64,000 nt of DNA from Larimichthys crocea (Eukaryota; Chordata; Actinopteri; Sciaenidae), in contig NC_040018.1 in NCBI RefSeq assembly GCF_000972845.2, positions 5,339,443 through 5,403,442 on the forward strand. The letters run 5' to 3'. The translations under genes and the position numbers were made by a program. The first letter of the stretch is position 1, and each line of letters starts with the position of its first letter. Below, one piece after another: positions 1-11,946 of the stretch. The notes beneath the pieces were generated by a model that saw only the letters and a program-made list of their open reading frames with translations, did not search any database and was not told the origin of the DNA.

Positions 1-667
1 GCTGATTTTTTGTCTTTGGAGAGAGTTTCATGAAATATGAAACATGAAAGCTGAAAGACTCTGCACTGAGCTGGGCTTCTTGCTGTTGGACTAGTAAGTA
101 ATATTAGCTGGCTGCTACGTCCTGTGATGTTGCACTCGCTTGATGTTTGTCTGTCAGCAAAGTTGTCGTCTCGCTAGTTTTTGATTATAAGTAAATACAC
201 AAGTATAACTGTCCATATTTACCACACTCTGAAACTGGGGTTGCTAAATCATAAGAATAACAGTTCCTATGTAATGGCCATATTAATATTTTTGAAGCTC
301 TGATCTACTTTTAATAATACATGTTGAGCTGTAATTACTATGCTTACTGAGAGCGTTACCATTATACCTCATTCAGGCCTTGGTAAAAAAGAAAACGGAA
401 ACTAAAATGACCATAAAATAACTGCAATTACAATAATGAATCCAAATGTGGGAAGACACTGAGTTGCTCTGCATTTTTCCCTGAATATAATTTTGATAAA
501 AGGTCAATCTAAATTTTATGACTTGGAGGCTGCATTGCATGCTTGACCACAGTCTAATGCACACATTCACAGGGCAGTATTTGACTAATCAAATATGATG
601 TTTTGACTGAGAAATTTGCAAAATAAGGGCATTGTAATTCACGTGATTCTCAGACCAACCTTTCCTG
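1..667. other. Unannotated AT-rich DNA
   Basis: I see no gene, repeat unit or terminal inverted repeat here. The reading frames are short and look like chance. Confidence 0.55.
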
Positions 668-669
668 TA

Positions 670-948
670 CAGTGGTTCCTCGTTTATCGCAGGGGATGCG
701 TTCTAAAAATAACCCGCAATAAACGAAATCCGCGAAGCAAGTTTTACAATTATTATACATGTTTTAAGGCCGTAAAACCCCTAACCACACACTTTTATAC
801 ACCTTTTTACACGCATTTTGTACAGTACTCCCTTAGTTAATCAGGACGCAGAACACAATGTGCGTTCATACTGTACAGTATGCTGTAAAAAAATCTGCGA
901 AACAGCGAGTCCGCGAAAAGTGAACCACGTTATAGCGAGGGACGACTG
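670..948. mobile_element. Pogo/Tigger-like MITE with TIRs and TA target duplication
   Basis: A 279-bp non-coding element. The left end CAGTGGTTCCTCGTTTATCG matches the reverse complement of the right end (CAGTCGTCCCTCGCTATAAC) with a few mismatches. The inverted similarity continues inward through CG-rich blocks such as AATCCGCGAAG. Both ends are flanked by TA (668-669 and 949-950), the target duplication of the Tc1/mariner superfamily. The wording of the ends (CCTCG, CGCAATAAACGAA) resembles Tigger/pogo termini as I remember them. It is too short to encode a transposase, so it is a MITE or deletion derivative. The superfamily is well supported; the exact family is not. Confidence 0.75.
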
Positions 949-950
949 TA

Positions 951-1974
951 CTTGCGAATCACTGTTTCTCTCATTAAACCTGTTTGGATTACATATTTAT
1001 AGATTTTTACTGAACGAAGTTCTGCTGCTCTCAGACTGTAGTCCTTTGGACTGCTGAACATCTTGGGCACTGAATTATTATTTTGAACCACTCTCAGCTA
1101 CTACAATCAGCCTTCAACTCTGGGTCAACTGGATCAGTATGACTGACAGTGAGTCGACTGCTACAATATAATCAATAGCCCTGTTAAATGAGGGAACCAG
1201 GTGGGTGTAGAATATTAGAGGATTTCACATTGAGTTACTTTAGCTGTTTCACAAAATATCATCCATTCCTGTTTCCCCCTCTAATCATCCTCCACTGTAG
1301 CTCCAGATACATGTTGCTGGAATCTAGTGTGTATCTCTGTCAGTCAGCCAATCACAGACTGAGATGCGCAAACATTTCCGTCCTCATTCCTCAGTATCAT
1401 GATGTGCAATGCAAATGCAAATACTGTTCACGGCACCGTTCTTTATTGCTCATTTCCATTTTTTTCATTTCTTGGCTGCGTTCCTCTCACATTCAAACTA
1501 TTTCTTGTAGGGCACTATGCGGACGACATGACTCTCTGAGACAGATATTGCTGTCATGAGAGGAAATCGTGGCTTCTTTCCTGAAGGGAGCAATCAGATT
1601 AGAGCTCACTGAAGCCATCCACAGGGCTGCTGAATGTTATCTGCTGTTATGTTTTGCCTGTTAAGGTCATTAATTAACCAGCTGAGATTCAATTTTAAAT
1701 AAATACCAAACAGGGGCTAATTGTTATGAGAATATTTTCAGCTGTTTGAGGCAGATACATATTAAGTGATGGACCGAAGCCTCTAGGGAAAACATACATT
1801 TTGAAAAGATTGGTTCAAAATTAGAAAATGATCAGTCAGTCAGGAGTAATTGCATATGTAAAGAAAGGTCTTGTTTAAATATTTATGCACTATTGAAGTG
1901 ATGCAGGCTGATAGTTCAAACTCTAAACCTTTTAGAATTGGCTTGTGGAATCGCAGTAAATGTATTCTGGGTGG
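951..1974. other. No recognisable feature
   Basis: A reading frame of 123 codons at 1188-1559 (+) has a Cys/Ser/His-rich composition with no domain and no splice context. I treat it as chance. Nothing else is visible. Confidence 0.5.
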
Positions 1975-1982
1975 TTATTATA

Positions 1983-2013
<31 letters not shown>
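1975..2013. repeat. (ATT)n microsatellite
   Basis: About 39 bp of nearly perfect ATT/TTA trinucleotide repeat. Confidence 0.95.
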
Positions 2014-2014
<1 letters not shown>

Positions 2015-4181
2015 AGTATTAAAATTGTGTTGTCATTTCTAACGAACAGTCAAAGCCGCCACATTCCTGCTTAAGGAACACAAAGTAATGAAAAATATTT
2101 CTGCTTTGCAGCGGCACAGATTAGAATTCATTCATTTTTTGGATCCTGTTTCTGTTTTTAAAAATACCAGTACTCTTATGACGCTGGCAATTTTGTGCTA
2201 TTTTTTTCACCCCTCTGTTCACTAGACATACTCATAATCCACACGAATACAGAGTAAATTTAAAAATGTATCAAGCCTGAGGGAACCTAAAGTAGAAAAT
2301 ATAGAACATCGTGTTATAAATGTTTCATGCACTCATGCATGCTGTATGGAGGCTGTGGACAGTGCATTATCAACCTGTGCTGTATCACAACAGTGACCTG
2401 AGTGTTTGCCTCATGTGAAAGATTGATGGATAAAAAAGCACACAGCATGTCAATCACGCCCCTACCAAGGACATAAACAAGCCTGAATGCACTTTAGTTC
2501 TATATTTATTCTTGAATCTAAAATACAGTCATGACTGAAGATGTGTTTTTTAACAGATGGTGTGTCTCCCACAAGATGAATGTTGATTAAAAAGTCAGTC
2601 CATTCTGTATATTGTCAGCTGGTTTAATGTTAGCCATTATATAGGACTGACAATAAATAAAGTAAATAAAATACATAAAAGATTTTCATGTAAATATCTC
2701 CAGATTTATACTTCTACTTTCACTCTATAAGTTCCAAGATTCCGATAATTAAAATGCAAAGATTTTATTTCCAGAGAAATTATTCATATTTTATGACAAA
2801 AGGTTAAACTTATTTAAAATGCTGGGGAGGGGAAAAAAAGCACAGCAGGAGATCTGCCTCCACTTGCCATATGCTGTATAGAATATGAGCTTAATGAGAC
2901 ATACAGACGCAGTTACTTGCGTGGATTTACAAGTTGACAGAAGCTGTAAACTGATTTTCTTTTGCTGGCAGAGAGTGCGCATGATAACACAGCAGAGAAG
3001 ACATGAGGCAGAAAAGCAAATAAAATTGTATGTTTCCACTGAAGGTTTCTCAGCGGTACGGCACATTGAGAAGAATCCCCCTTCTTTGGGTTGGAGTACC
3101 CGAAATGACTACCGAACATGGGTTGACATAAAAGGGAAAATTGCAGCCTTTTCAATTATATGCCGTGAGCGCCTCCTTGTCGAGGAGCAGACTCTTAAAA
3201 ATTCAAGAATTCTTTTTGTACTTCTAAGGGACAAAATATTTGACTTTTTTATAGTCTTTCCATACAATGTCCAGAAGGAAAAGTTTAACAAGATCACATA
3301 TACACTGTGTATTTTAATTTCTGTCTTTATATATGAACAGTTATGACTTCCAAAAACTGAATCCATGGCTTTTAATGGGTCTTTGTCTGTCCTTAATGGA
3401 TATGAATAATTAACTGACCAAGACTTTGTTAGTTTTAAAAATCAGAGTCACTGAAAACATTGGATTGAATCCTGTATAGAAATGACAGTTTCACCCTCCT
3501 TTGGCTTGGACCCCGAGGACTATTATGCCCTCTTTTTAGCTGCCCTGCATACTCACACAGCACAGTTTGGTTTCAAAACTCTCCATGAAGTTATGCACAT
3601 TAAAAGCTAAAAAGTTATAGCCAAATTGATATAACAGTGGCCTTGCAACTTGGGAGCTGCTGTTGATGTTTTCTCATCCGAATCATGATCTGCATTCAAA
3701 CGATCAGCTCAAATTTGTACGTTGGCACATTCAAACCAACATTTTATTCTTGACAAGAAAAACATCAAGAAGGAGATTCTCTGTGTAATTCAGATTGGAG
3801 AGTGCTAGAAATTTTAATTGGAGCGCTAAGCACCTTGGAGTGTGGCTTCAGTCTGGTGGTTCAAATTTAATGTGAATCTTTCAACACCTGCAAAATGACA
3901 CATAATGTTTTCACATCCAGAGCACGGTTAACTAAGCGCGACGGCAACATAAAACAACCTCTGCCTTTGCTTAGCGACCGGAAACATTTTGCCCGCTCGT
4001 TAATTCTTTTGGCAACATGCCGCTACTTTACCGGCTAGGTAGTGACTGTACCGTGAGCTAGCATTGCTGTTTCTGTGTAAACTTAACAAGAGATATAATG
4101 ATATGAAAATGAGTTTTGCCAATTTATTTATTTGTTTCACAAATTCTTGGATGATTTCACACAATGGTGTGAGTTTGTTTC
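2014..4181. other. No supported gene
   Basis: An open frame of 153 codons at 2885-3346 (+) overlaps open frames on the other strand and shows no domain or coding-like composition. At about 3930-4040 there is a short patch richer in CG than its surroundings, possibly an old repeat I cannot name. Confidence 0.5.
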
Positions 4182-4230
4182 ATATATAATATATATTATA
4201 TATAGATATAATATATATATATATATATTA
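4182..4230. repeat. AT-rich simple repeat
   Basis: Interrupted (AT)n/(TATA)n stretch, partly palindromic. Confidence 0.85.
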
Positions 4231-5355
4231 CATTATAACATATTCTATACATTATATAGACACCCACACACTCTCTCTTTTAAAAACCATTGCAGAGATG
4301 ATGTCTCACCTGCTCATTTTTATAATGTTTAATAACTATTATTAACTGTCTGTGAACAATGCCATTATGAAAATAAGGTGATAAAATGTTGGAAATTATG
4401 GTTATTAACTGATGTTTTATTCACAATCTGTATGTGTTTTCCCTTCTTCTCTGTATTAAACGTTGTGAATAAGATCTTTAATTTCAAATGTAATGTGTCA
4501 AACATTTATTCCAAGCATCCTGCAGTCTGTAGAAGTTCCATAAAGTTTGATTAAGGGTTTTTTTTTTATTAACCAGCATTCTTTCCATTTACTTCAGCTT
4601 CCCAAAGTGGAGTTTTATTTTGGCCAGCGGTGGGTTTAAAGTTCTTCTTTAGGTCGGATGACAAAAGTGCCTTTGAGAAAGACATTGGTGTGGTTGCAAT
4701 AAAAGTTTTAAAAGTTCATAAAAAAATTCCCTCCCTCACATTTCATCCAAGTCCTTTGGTGTCCTCTGTTCATGGGATCTTAAAAACAAGGGAATAACTA
4801 CTTCATCACCACAAATTCTGGATTTGACATTATTTTTACACCATCCCCAGAAATCCACACAGTACTTTTCCCTCCCTCAGTGGTTGGAAAACTGAAGGTG
4901 TTGGAGGTGTATAAATGTGTGTGTGCAGTAATCTCTACCCTTAAATATTCCAAACAAATTCCTTTACATGAACACTTGTTTATGACGTGTTGACACACTT
5001 CAGACCTGCCAGTCATATTGTTTAAAGAACTAAATTGATTGGTTAGACTTGGACAGCAGGAACAGGTCCAGTTTTGCAAGCCTGGCATATGAAGGACTGT
5101 GTTGGTGTGGAAGAACATCTGGCAGTGCTGCTGTCAGCTTTCTTTAGCTGTCTGACAGGAGATGTTAGCATCCTGTCTGCTGCACGTCTGGAGTTTGCTG
5201 CCTGGCTGTAGGTGTTCCTCGTAATACATAATCATCCTGTAATCAAGAGCAACATGTCATGTTCGGATTAAAGCAAGAATGAGGTTCATTCTCAGTTCTT
5301 ATGCTGCAGCAACCTACTGTAAGATAAGGGCTTATTTACAATGCACATGATGCAT

Positions 5356-5357
<2 letters not shown>
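4231..5357. other. No recognisable feature
   Basis: Unique-looking DNA. The 106-codon minus-strand frame at 4798-5118 has no recognisable domain. Confidence 0.5.

Positions 5358-5433
<76 letters not shown>
5358..5433. repeat. Compound (TG)n(TA)n microsatellite
   Basis: About 40 bp of TG repeats switching directly into about 35 bp of TA repeats. Confidence 0.97.
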
Positions 5434-5435
<2 letters not shown>

Positions 5436-5519
5436 TAAAAAAAGCTGCTGGCCATGCTGCTAATAGATACTAAAGTTCCAAGTTGCTGTAGCTCTTTTGT
5501 TGAGCACTAGTGGCAATCT

Positions 5520-5780
5520 AGCAGGGAAAACCCTGGAAAGGTTGCCAGTCTATGACAGGGCTAATACATATAGACGGACAGCTATTCACACTCACATCCA
5601 CACCTACAGGCAAGTTAGTCTAATTAACCTAACCTGCGTGACTGTTTGAGAAAAAAAGCGGAGCATCCTGAGGAAACAGACAAAGTTGCAAACTCCCAAT
5701 AGAAACACAGCAGCTGGCCAGCAGGTTTAAACTGAAGATCCTGCTATGAATCAGCAGTGCTAAGCTGCACCACCTGCCCT
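5520..5780. repeat. Common teleost interspersed repeat, degraded copy
   Basis: The phrases GGTTGCCAGTCTATGACAGG, CACTCACATCCACACCTAC, ATTAACCTAACCTGC, TGCAAACTCC and GCACCACCTGCCC occur in order. I remember this order from a very abundant teleost repeat (consensus roughly 'gttgccagtctat...attaacctaacctgcatg...gcaaactcc...gcaccacc'). A short fragment of the same family recurs at 17500-17541. The family name is uncertain, possibly the 3' part of a LINE. No coding potential remains. Confidence 0.65.
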
Positions 5781-7759
5781 GATACTGAATTCATTCATTT
5801 CTGTATTCACTACATTTGTCCTTGTCCCCTTAACAGAACCTTTTCTGTGCAGTTTTAATGCCACAAGCTGGTCAGCGTTGGCTGCCATCAGTTGCTACAT
5901 GTGCACAGATACTACTATGTTAACGAATGAACAGCAACATATTGTTAGGTTGAATGTTTCAGCGGACCTACAGTGCAAACAACAGCTGAAGACTGGTTGA
6001 ATAAGTTGATTGGTAATATGGGTGAATGTGTAATGGCAGATGGAGATCTGGCTGAACTGTTGCATGGCCGATGGTGGCAACAATCTAAAAACCAATGACA
6101 GTATAAAGAATCGACAGACTGCGACCTGTAGTCACCCGCAGGTTTCCAAAGTGTTGTTTTGAAGCCAATAATATGCAGCGATCTTGGATGTACTGCTTCT
6201 TACACCACCCGGCAGGTAGCTTCATTATAACACACATTGTGTAATATCTGACAGGTGATAAACATATTAAAATGTAAACAATATAATTTATGTTCTGTAG
6301 ATTTGAGCATACAAATATCTTTCTTCACCATGAAACAGTCCAGGCTCTGTAGCCTAAAGCAGCGACACATTTTACATCTTTTTTTTTTTTAATAAGGTTT
6401 GGGTCCTCGGGTGACAATGAGAACATAAAGGACCACCGTGTATGACACTACGACTGTGTTAAAGGTCATTGGCGTACAAAAGGTCAAACATCTTGTAGAT
6501 TCAAGAAAATTAATTGGACTGTTCTTTTCAGTGGGAATAATGAAACCCTTAAGCAAGTCTTGAAAGCACGCACACACATTGGGTGTCCTTTATTTCCCTT
6601 TGATTCACTGGCAACACACAGCGAAACTCAGTGCAACTCTCTAAAGCCATCTGGCTTGCGAAGCTGTTACCTCCTGTGCTCGAGGTAAATTTTCTAACTT
6701 TTTTTTTTTGTTGCCCTGCGGGGTTTTCAGGTTCTGACCAAAGATTTTAAGGAATCAAGCTGAGATCAGCTGTTCTTTACATCATCTATATCTCTACAGC
6801 AGATAAAGGTTATAGCAAGAAGTTGCACTTATTTTTTTTATCTCTGTGTTTCGGTGCATGAGGGTCAGTATTCATTAACTTTGAGTGATTTAAGGTTCAA
6901 AGTGCTCTTACTCATCTACAACCCAGGGTTGCGCAACAAAATACACACACACAAAACAAAAATCACATCAATAGACAAATACATGTATTTCAGAATGAAT
7001 AGATTATATTAATTTATTTTATTTCTGAAGAAAAACACCATATTTTCTTCAGTGAAGTGCGGAGGATGGTCTCACAGACGAAGATGCTCTGTGGTCTCAC
7101 TAGAACTCTAAGTGAATACTTCTGTATTGCTTGGCAGACGGCAGCAGGGTGAAGGCCACGGATGTCTTTTAGTATGCTTTGTACATTTGTATCCTCCTTT
7201 TATATCTCTGGTTCCACTTCATCCTCTGCACCCAGCTCTTTAGTGTAAAAACTAAACATTGGTTCAAAAGTTTGGTGAGAAAATACACTTTTGTTTTAAG
7301 CCTGACTTCACTTGAATGCAATCAAAGAAAAACACACAAGGAAAAAAAACAACCTATATGTATTTTCTATGTAGTCCATCCAATCATTGCATTCAGGCCA
7401 AATGAAACAATATGATGGGCTTATACCGTGCCCGCGACAGCCAAAGATAACAGATTGTTTTCTCTGTTTCTTTAGAGCATTTGATTTATCGATTGTTGTC
7501 GGGTTGTGAACAGAATATACAACAAAGACTGCTTCTGAGAAACATGACCTACTCTAGCTTTAATGTGTGATATCACAATAACGAGACAATCATAACATAA
7601 AATAAAAAAAATAAAGAAAAGCAATCATAAGGATTCTTACCTGATCAGTCAACATTTTTTCTATAAAATATAATAAGCAAAAATCCATAGAGTCAGTAAC
7701 TGGATTAGAAGGGAGGTGAAATTAATAAAGCTACTCCCCTCTATGCAAAGAAATCTGAG

Positions 7760-7760
<1 letters not shown>
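5781..7760. other. No recognisable feature
   Basis: Mostly unique AT-rich DNA with short A and T runs (about 6379-6391, 6700-6709, 6832-6839). No supported gene. Confidence 0.5.

Positions 7761-7801
<41 letters not shown>
7761..7801. repeat. (TG)n microsatellite
   Basis: About 20 uninterrupted TG units. Confidence 0.97.
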
Positions 7802-7805
<4 letters not shown>

Positions 7806-8405
7806 CCGTGTGTGATGAATAATTTTAATATGCCCATTTCACTGTCTTGGTGTGTGATATCTTAAGTGGTGAAGGAAAATTAAAATTCATGTAGAGACAG
7901 TAATGTTATGCTGTAGAACCAATTGGATTTGAAAGTCATTTGGGTGTGTTTATGACTGTAGGAGGATGTCATTGGGTTGGATGTGGGGGATAAGTAATTT
8001 CGCAGGATCACATCCAATTTAACAAATCTACTTTGTTCAAATACCACACATCACTTAGGCTTTAACCTTATCTCTCACTATATGGCACAGATGGAGTTTG
8101 TACATTTATTACTGCCTCAATCTTGTCTTTTTAAAAAATGTAATAGAAGTTAAATATGCAGATATTGTAATAGATGGTGAGAGACTGGATTTGAGTAATC
8201 TGGTGTTGTGGATGAAGTCTGCAGCTATAGCAGGACTAAAGGACGAGTAAAGACAGTGAAATCTCAAAAGAACCAGGTTTAAGGAAAAAAAAAAAACGGA
8301 TTTCTTTGGAAGGAAATATTAAGTCCCAACACAAAATCCCACTGCTTTTCTTCACCTGTCAAGTTACAATGTACAGCAAACCCTCAATACAGTCATACTG
8401 TAAAC
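7802..8405. other. No recognisable feature
   Basis: AT-rich DNA with a 12-A run near 8285-8296. No gene seen. Confidence 0.5.
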
Positions 8406-8745
8406 TATATATACTTTTACGGCCAAACGTATGTGGAAAAGTGTCACATATTCTTTAAACTAAAACTATGGATAGCTGTTTTAACAGCTTCCACTTTCCT
8501 GAGAGAGCTTTCCACAAGACTTTGCAACCTGGCTGCAGGGATTTTCTCCCACTCAGCAACAGGAGCATTAGCGAGGTCAGCCAGCGGGCGATAAAGCCCA
8601 GCTCAAAGTCGGTGTTCCACTTCATCCCAAATCTGTTCATTGGGGTTGAGGTCAGGGCTCTGTGCAGGTCAGACAAGTTCTTCCACACCAAACTGGGAAA
8701 ATCATTTTTTGATAGTAATGTTGAAAGACAAACCTTGGACCAAAC
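8406..8745 (-). mobile_element. Tc1/mariner transposon, truncated 3' part
   Basis: The stretch runs from a terminal-like sequence with GGCCAAACGTATGTGG near 8420 into the reverse complement of a Tc1-family transposase C-terminus. The other end of the element and most of the transposase are absent. A typical Tc1 element is 1.2-1.6 kb, so only about a quarter remains. The 'ggccaaa.gtatgtgg' end is one I remember from abundant teleost Tc1-like elements. Confidence 0.8.
8468..8691 (-). pseudogene. Degenerate Tc1-type transposase C-terminus
   Basis: Read on the minus strand in the frame shown by homology, the DNA gives FGVEELV, a stop, PAQSPDLNPNEQIWDEVEHRL, a stop, then a helical tail containing LANAPVAEW, LQSLVESSLRKVEAV and AIHS. 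PDLNPxE...W is the signature around the third catalytic acidic residue of DD34E Tc1 transposases, and that Glu is still present. In-frame stops replace what are probably two Trp codons, so the gene is dead. An overlapping 79-codon open frame in another phase is not the protein frame. No N-terminal DNA-binding domain is present. Confidence 0.8.
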
Positions 8746-9507
8746 ATGAAAAAAAAAGCCTGCATGTAACTAAAGGGCACCCACATTTGCAGTTCTTTGG
8801 TTGTTTGTGCTGTAATCTTGGTATCAGCAGCAAAGTACTGTAAAGTAACAGATGTAGCTACTCAATCTGATGGACCTTCAGACGCTACCTGATCCAAATG
8901 CTGAAGATCCTGATTCAGAATTATAAAATTGACAAGATTAAATTATATTGGAACTGAGATGGGAGGAGGAGATACATCCCACTGTGGGATTTGGGACTAC
9001 AGGAACACTCCAGGTTGTGCAGTGGTTTTCCACAGGCAGCTGCTTTCAGAGAGCACACAAACGCAACAACAGCCAAGTTTTATTTTGGCCTGCCATCAGC
9101 ACAGGATTAATGTTAATTAGCGACAGCTGATATGACCTGCTGCCGGTGACATTTGTCATTTTTAACAAGTGGAAGTAACAGTCAGCGCCGGCTGAAATGA
9201 GAAGCTGCTTCTTGAATGTTTTGTACTCTGTTCTTTGCTAATGAGAAAGACACGAGACATAACAGATTTGTCACCAGCCCCTGTAACAATTTGTCTGACA
9301 ACCCGGGTGTCAGAACAGAGTCGATCACAGGTGCAATTCACATTCACGCACTTTCATTTTCACTCCCATTTGCAATGAAATCTTTGTAGTTTCGAGCCTG
9401 ACTGTCATTAAACAGGACAGTCATTAGACACTATCAGGTTAGGGTGGGCAAAACAGTTAAGCTCAAGAAAGAACCAGACTTTGATTGGCTTCACTTTAGC
9501 CAATACC
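8746..9507. other. No recognisable feature
   Basis: Short overlapping frames only, such as 60-63 codons at 8929-9130. No domains. Confidence 0.5.
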
Positions 9508-9948
9508 CAGTGGTGTAGGGCCCCTGGAGAGGTGGGTACACTCTTTATGTATGCCCTATTTTTTTTTTTAAAGCAGTACGTCTAAAGTAAAGTAAAAAAT
9601 TCCCTGTGTTATAAACAGTGACAGGTAGACTACTCTTGTATATTTAGCTCAGCTGAAAATGGGTCTGTAGTTTTTACAAATTGTCACTTAACTTCTGCCG
9701 CTTGACTTCAGGGAGTAAGGACCACAGAACAGGTGCAGATTTGGCGATATATACACTGGCCCACAGACAGGTGAGATAACTACATAATTATGCATTGTTA
9801 GTGAAGTATTCCTCCTGCTCATGAAAACTGGACAACTATGTCATGCCTTTACAATCCTAAGAAAAAAAAAAGTGGGTATACCATGTGCAAAATGAAAAAT
9901 AAGTGGGTGTAATCTGTATACCAGGATGTACCCTGCACTACACCAGTG
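9508..9948. mobile_element. Putative non-autonomous TIR element, family unknown
   Basis: The left end CAGTGGTGTAG (9508-9518) matches the reverse complement of the right end CTACACCAGTG (9938-9948) at 10 of 11 positions. Inside each end are further related blocks (GTGGGTACA on the left, GTGGGTATACC and GTGGGTGTAA on the right). I found no convincing flanking target duplication (CCAATACC versus TCAAGACT). The ends, which begin with CAG, resemble hAT-like or related DNA transposons. It contains no long reading frame. Confidence 0.5.
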
Positions 9949-11179
9949 TCAAGACTGATCCATGTCCAGACTGGCCTTGGTACTGACCCTTATATCAGCT
10001 CGGGACATGCCTTATTTTCAAACTTCAAGATCAGCTTCTGTTGTGTGAGGGTGCAGCGTAGATCCAGTATACTGTATTGTGGCTGTACTGTAGTTATTTC
10101 CATAGGCAGCAATAGTTTAATTGTAACCCTCAATTCAGCAAATGGAAACACTTTGCAAGTGTACTTTTACTGAACAGTAACTCACTTCAACAAAGCTGAC
10201 ATTTACTTATGAATTTGTGACAAATACTCTACACTAACACCGCATTCCCTGATTTGTGTCCAATAATACCCCCGAAATGTCCTCCCAACTGGGTATATTT
10301 TGGAAGTCATGACAGGCGACATTTGAGTTTGAAGCTTTAAGGGTAGGCTGATTTAAGGTTGCTGGATTAAGCTTGTGCATCTTCTTCAAATCTCTAAGAG
10401 TTAATGTTGTGCAGCCGCTGTGTTTCGCCTTCAGTTGAGTCTAAATAAAGAAAAATTGCGTGTCTCTGCCTTTCTGAGCTTTTCTAAGGATCGCCTGAGA
10501 AAAATCAATCATATAAAGCCTGAGGAAAGAAAAAAAAAAAGTCTTCTGCCCATCTGTTATTGTCCTTACGTTTTTGAAATAGATAAGGAAAAAAAAACTG
10601 AAATGACAGACATGATGGATATGAATAAATTAAAAGCAAACATCCCTCAGTCCTGCTGCTCTGATAGAGACATTCTGAGAATAGCAGCGTCTGTGCCATC
10701 AGCTTTGGTATTATTCACTGGTGTCTCGAAGTTTCTAAAGTGATGCTAATAGTGGCAGAAAACAGCATCAAACACAGCAGGTTATTTTTAACAATATTCA
10801 GTATTATCTGGCATTAATAAATACATATGGTCTGTTGTTTATGGTACCTGTGAGCACTGCCACTGACGACAGAAGAAAAAGGCTGATGTATGTGAGAGAG
10901 ATATGTTTTATTTATCATCTGGCTCACATTACAGATGACATGCACATTACACTTTCATCCTCTAAAGGGATCAGCCATGAATTAAGTGGTCCCAGTACTG
11001 CCACAAAGTAAACATTGATCAACACTGTGATAATTATTATTATACCGCACGCATAGCACACTCAAGCCTACCTTGTATACCTGTCTCTGATTTGTGTCCA
11101 ACTTTTGTGCTCACATGTGCATAGCTGCTTAAAAAATTAAAATGATGATGTTCCTTTGCGCCTATGTCAGCCTTTTCAG
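9949..11179. other. No supported gene
   Basis: The 107-codon frame at 10420-10743 (+) is Lys-rich because of A runs and carries no domain. Otherwise unique AT-rich DNA. Confidence 0.5.
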
Positions 11180-11425
11180 AGGAAGCTCACACAGGGAAGG
11201 AGATGGATCGCCGTTGCGTCTCTCCACGAAACCGATGCTGAGCTTGGAGCGCTCTGCCAGCTCAGACGTGCCATCTTCTGACAGCTTGTCTCTTCTGGTA
11301 ACTCAAGGGCACCTGTGCACTGTGCAAAAGGCTGACCAGGCCTTAAGGAGTTGCTTCTCAAATGTGAAAAGTGCTGCCAAAGCAAGTGGAGAAAAAGTAG
11401 CCCATCTCTTGACAAAGATAATCTG
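11180..11425 (+). CDS. Candidate internal coding exon, product unknown
   Basis: A 246-bp open segment lies between an acceptor-like CCTTTTCAG (ending 11179) and a good donor GTAAGC (from 11426). Both junctions would be in the same phase, so the exon could be skipped without a frame change. The frame is open from an in-frame ATG at 11142. The peptide has a Ser-rich first half (LSLERSASSDVPSSDSLSLL) and a helical second half (KADQALRSC, NVKSAAKASGEKVAHLLTK). It is more GC-rich than its surroundings. I do not recognise the protein. Against it: frames on the opposite strand are also open here and no neighbouring exon was found. An LTR-like repeat starts 17 bp past the donor. Confidence 0.35.
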
Positions 11426-11442
11426 GTAAGCACATGATGCAT

Positions 11443-11946
11443 TGTTATGGAATTTTCTATCCTTAGGTAACCGGAGGTCACGTGTGGGCCTTGAGGTCCC
11501 CAGCAGTATTAATTGTTTGGCTTTGATTGGGAACAGTAGGTGCCAGTCTATCTCAACACTGTGGTGTCCAGGGTCAGAGAGACCTGTTGCTGCTTTCCTA
11601 GTCATAATAGATAGCTGCCATTGACGTTCCAATCTGTGTAAACAGACATCTGTGTCTCCAGACTAGAATATGCTGACAATAACACCTGCATGGGTAAAGA
11701 CATTCTCTTTGGCTAATTCTGGGCGTGTAGTATTTGTGGTGTTATCTTGGGGTTTAAAGTCGATCCACCAGCATGAGTTTGTCAGAATGCGAGACCGACT
11801 CAGGCACTTCTGATGAACTTTGAGAGTGTCTCTAATTCTCCTTGGCCAAGCATCAATAAATAATACAGTGTAAGACATCAGAGGCTCCTGAACACTTTTT
11901 TCCTTCCTGACCTCACCACTGACTTTAGCAATTTCTCCACAACAAT
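11443..11946 (+). mobile_element. Solo-LTR-like repeat, copy 1
   Basis: About 504 bp that aligns end to end with 61364-61865. Both copies start TGTTATGGAATTTTCTATCC and end in TTTCTCCACAACAAT. An AATAAA signal lies at 11855-11860, about 90 bp from the end, as expected for a plus-oriented LTR. The near ends TGTT...AACA also fit an LTR. No gag, pol or env reading frame lies on either side, so it would be a solo LTR. I see no clear target duplication here (TGCAT before, GAATG after). The retroelement class (endogenous retrovirus, Gypsy or other) cannot be decided. Confidence 0.6.

Noticed and set aside
2885..3346. 153-codon plus-strand open frame
   Set aside because: It overlaps other open frames on the opposite strand, has no domain, no splice context and no coding-like composition.
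8455..8691. 79-codon minus-strand open frame taken at face value
   Set aside because: The transposase homology lies in a different phase with stops; the open frame is a shadow of it.
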